Of a DNA stretch of 35,704 nucleotides, positions 33,790 through 35,704 are shown piece after piece. Both the position numbers and the translations under genes were made by a program. Within the stretch, counting starts at the first letter, position 1. Each line of letters starts with the position of its first letter. Source of the stretch: an uncultured Prevotella sp. (GTDB taxonomy: Bacteria; Bacteroidota; Bacteroidia; Bacteroidales; Bacteroidaceae); NCBI GenBank assembly GCA_900546345.1, contig URCI01000029.1, positions 1 to 35,704 of the forward strand, given 5' to 3'. The notes below the pieces were generated by a model. That model was not told the DNA's origin. It did not search any database and saw only the letters and a program-made list of their open reading frames with translations.

Positions 33790-34041
33790 ATGAAAAAAGG
33801 TATTCATCCAGAAAACTATCGCCCCGTCGTGTTCAAGGACATGTCCAACGGCGATATGTTCCTCACTCAGTCTACATGCAAGACCAATGACACTGTAGAA
33901 TTTGAGGGCGAGACTTACCCGGTGGTAAAGGTAGAAATTTCCAGCACTTCGCATCCGTTCTACACGGGCAAGAGCAAGCTCGTCGACTCTGCCGGTCGTG
34001 TGGACCGCTTCATGAGCCGCTACGGCAAGCTGAAGAAGTAA
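33790..34041 (+). CDS. rpmE2: 50S ribosomal protein L31, type B
   Basis: This 83-aa protein starts MKKGIHPENYRPVVFKDMSN and ends with FTGK-like HPFYTGKSKLVDSAGRVDRF, the type B L31 pattern. The four zinc-binding cysteines of type A L31 are missing (only one Cys, in STCKTND), as expected for the zinc-independent paralogue used when zinc is low. In Bacteroidetes the type B form is commonly the only L31, so zinc control need not apply. It has a strong promoter and terminator and appears monocistronic. Confidence 0.95.
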   Translation: MKKGIHPENYRPVVFKDMSNGDMFLTQSTCKTNDTVEFEGETYPVVKVEISSTSHPFYTGKSKLVDSAGRVDRFMSRYGKLKK

Positions 34042-34062
34042 ATACCAAAGCCAACAAAATAG

Positions 34063-34111
34063 AAGCGCGATCGGACGTAGTTGCATATGCGTCCGCTCGC
34101 GCTTTCTTTTT
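34063..34111 (+). terminator. Intrinsic terminator after rpmE2
   Basis: A 15-bp GC-rich stem (34063-34077 with 34090-34104, one mismatch) is followed by TCTTTTT. It lies 22 bases after the rpmE2 stop. Confidence 0.9.
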
Positions 34112-34173
34112 GTAAGAAAATCACAAACTGTAATATGAGAGAGAGAGAAGTTTTATCACACAACAAGAGTGGC

Positions 34174-35094
34174 ATGCGAAAAATGAAAAACACTGCATGG
34201 TCATGGCTTCTGATAGGTATCCTGGCAGCAGTGGCACCCGCCCTATCATCGTGTTCCGGCGATGACAACAATGACAGCACAAAGAATGCTGCCAACGAAA
34301 ATGCCAACAGCACAACACTCTACCCCGAATATGGGCGCATGGAGATGCCGCGCATCAAGGACGGCAGCCGTATTATCATCCACAAGACCGACCAGTATGG
34401 CATCAACTACATAGTGGAATGGGATGATGGTCTGCGTGCGCAACGATGGACCTGCTATCGACTCGATCCGGACAACAGCGTAAAAAATGGCAGTCGCAGC
34501 GGATGGTGGCACGGCAAGGATCCTTTTGCCGAAGACGAACTGATCCCTGCTGACTATCGCACAACACTGGCCGACTACAGCCAAACCACTCCGCATTACG
34601 ACCGGGGACATATCTGCCCTTCGGCCGACAGGCTCAATTCCAAAGAGGCCAACCAACAGACTTATCTGCTCGGCAATATCCAGCCTCAGCTCAACGGATT
34701 CAATACGGGTGTGTGGCTATATATGGAGAATAAAATCCACGGCAACTCCTACGAAGGCATCACGGCATGGAACCGACCGGCTTTCCGCGACACCTTATAT
34801 ATATGTAAGGGAGGAACGATCGACAACAACAACTATACTCGCTCCAATACCGGACTGGTCATTCCAAAATATTTCTTCGCCGCCATCCTCCGCATCAAAA
34901 ACGGACAGTACAATGCTCTGGGTCTGTGGTTTGAACATAAGAATGATCACAGCACAAGCCTCAAGGCCTATGCATGCAGCATCGATGAGTTAGAGAAAAA
35001 GACTGGCATCGACTTCTTCTGCAATCTGCCTGATGACCGGGAGCGTGTCATTGAGGCGGCCGAACCCAACGATGCGCTGTGGGGACTGGAATAA
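34174..35094 (+). CDS. Secreted lipoprotein DNA/RNA non-specific endonuclease (NUC1 family)
   Basis: This protein is 306 aa from the chosen ATG. It has a lipoprotein signal (MRKMKNTAWSWLLIGILAAV, lipobox ALSSC) followed by a polar Asp/Asn-rich spacer. The nuclease domain has the family motif YDRGHICPSADR, in which His146 is the general base, followed by LLGNIQPQLNGFNTGVW, which supplies the metal-binding Asn. The enzyme is predicted to degrade nucleic acids outside the inner membrane, for nutrient or phosphate supply or defence. The frame extends upstream to a TTG at 34081 inside the rpmE2 terminator. ATG codons at 34135, 34174 and 34183 are possible starts, and 34174 fits a lipoprotein signal well. 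No separate promoter was recognised. Confidence 0.88.
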   Translation: MRKMKNTAWSWLLIGILAAVAPALSSCSGDDNNDSTKNAANENANSTTLYPEYGRMEMPRIKDGSRIIIHKTDQYGINYIVEWDDGLRAQRWTCYRLDPDNSVKNGSRSGWWHGKDPFAEDELIPADYRTTLADYSQTTPHYDRGHICPSADRLNSKEANQQTYLLGNIQPQLNGFNTGVWLYMENKIHGNSYEGITAWNRPAFRDTLYICKGGTIDNNNYTRSNTGLVIPKYFFAAILRIKNGQYNALGLWFEHKNDHSTSLKAYACSIDELEKKTGIDFFCNLPDDRERVIEAAEPNDALWGLE

Positions 35095-35120
35095 GCCGAG
35101 AGCTTTTAAACAAAACAAAA

Positions 35121-35258
35121 GATCAAGCATTTGAGATGAAGAAGTTTTTCTCATCAAACCTGTCGAAGAGAAACAAGATGAATATTGTTTTGCCGGAGCA
35201 AAAGCAGATCCCTCTCTTTCTCTTCGCCGGACGAGTCTTCATTCCCAAATGCTTGATC
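35121..35258. repeat. Long nested imperfect palindrome (possible bidirectional terminator or MITE-like element)
   Basis: The ends GATCAAGCATTTG (35121-35133) and its complement (35246-35258) pair, extended by ATGAAGA/TCTTCAT-type matches. Inside, CGAAGAGAAA (35164-35173) pairs with TTTCTCTTCG (35217-35226), and at the centre TTTTGC-CGGA-GCAAAA (35188-35203) is a perfect hairpin. The whole 138-base segment can fold into one long stem with bulges. It lies between a plus-strand gene and a minus-strand remnant. Confidence 0.8.
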
Positions 35259-35289
35259 CTATAGCGATCACAGATGACCGCTTCACCTT

Positions 35290-35649
35290 CTATTTCTTTG
35301 CGGTCATCACCACCTTCCAATGGGTCTTGCCTATGGCCGTAGCCCGCGTGGCCGCCTTCGCACTGCTGCCCGTGTAGCGGTCGAACCAGAAGTCATTGAC
35401 CTCTTTGCCATCAGAAGACCACAGATAACCCGTAAACGAACGGTTGTTGAGGTTCAGATCATCATAGGCGATGCGCATGACATAGTCGCTTGTGGTGCCG
35501 CCCTCGTGAACTTCTTTGTAAGTGAGATAGATGTCACCTGTCTTCGGGTCGATATACCAAGTGAAGTCACGCTGAAATTCCTTTTCTCCCGTCTGAGGAT
35601 TGTAGTCATACTGCGTTCCCGTGCCGGAAATAGCCGACGAATTATACTG
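35290..35649 (-). pseudogene. 5'-truncated gene remnant, small beta-rich protein of unknown family
   Basis: Reading from 35649 down to a stop at 35290, the frame encodes 119 residues: QYNSSAISGTGTQYDYNPQT, then DFTWYIDPKTGDIYLTYKE, SDYVMRIAYDDLNLNNRSF and LWSSDGKEVNDFWFDRYTG, ending VVMTAKK. A stop codon (35652-35650) lies directly before, so it has no normal start or signal peptide. The first ATG (35478) would remove half the similar strands. Alternating aromatic and polar residues suggest a lipocalin-like or similar beta-barrel, which is inference. The sequence upstream (35653-35704) is AT-rich and unlike coding sequence, with AAGTTTCCCACTTG that could be the end of an inserted element. Truncation by insertion, or an assembly or contig edge, are both possible. 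Confidence 0.6.
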
Positions 35650-35704
35650 CTAAAGTTTCCCACTTGCAAATAAATCGAACTTAAAGCCTTAAAACACAAG
35701 GAAA

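Noticed and set aside
34081..34173. N-terminal extension of the nuclease from a TTG at 34081
   Set aside because: The extension overlaps the rpmE2 terminator and would bury the lipoprotein signal.

Overview
The window looks like chromosomal DNA of a Bacteroidales bacterium, most likely a Prevotella-like member of the Prevotellaceae. The evidence is the Bacteroidetes promoter motif TAnnTTTG (often with a TTG about 20 bases upstream) before many genes, a tmRNA whose tag reads GENNYALAA, the gene order parA-parB-DUF5683-lytic transglycosylase-rel, a type B L31 protein, and a pectin-degrading fusion enzyme. The species is inferred from general resemblance, not from a search.

Layout. 1-3.3 kb: the 5' part of an aldose 1-epimerase-like gene (minus) diverges from a ThrE-type threonine/serine exporter and mnmA (plus), closed by a 22-bp tandem repeat and a 21-bp-stem bidirectional terminator. 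3.3-9.7 kb: a tight minus-strand operon parA, parB, DUF5683 gene, LysM lytic transglycosylase, rel, linking chromosome segregation, wall remodelling and (p)ppGpp metabolism. 9.8-15 kb: surE-lpxB (plus), a small MerR-like regulator (minus) and alaS (plus). 15.3-19.7 kb: a 1471-aa secreted protein with an N-terminal pectate lyase and a C-terminal pectin methylesterase. 19.8-21.4 kb: an unrecognised 138-aa gene, a 22-bp repeat array and the ssrA tmRNA gene on the minus strand.

21.6-33.4 kb is a surface polysaccharide (capsule or exopolysaccharide) cluster of Wzx/Wzy type: a SLBB-rich Wza-like exporter, a Wzz-like chain-length protein, a Wzx flippase, a Wzy polymerase, three glycosyltransferases (one on the opposite strand), a WecA-like phosphoglycosyltransferase and a PglC/WcaJ-like sugar transferase. 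Lipid-linked sugar transfer starts the unit, the glycosyltransferases extend it, Wzx flips it, Wzy and Wzz polymerise it and the Wza-like protein exports it. Base composition falls sharply after the Wza-like gene, suggesting that the specificity genes were acquired. A 670-base structured, gene-free leader sits exactly at this boundary.

33.4-35.7 kb: a 44-bp tandem repeat, rpmE2, a secreted lipoprotein DNA/RNA nuclease, a long nested palindrome and a 5'-truncated gene remnant at the window edge.

No clearly new defence or mobile system was found. The features most worth checking are the leader at 24.4-25.0 kb, the short-period tandem repeats (22, 22 and 44 bp), the long palindrome at 35.1-35.3 kb, the pair of unrelated phosphoglycosyltransferases and the truncated terminal gene.
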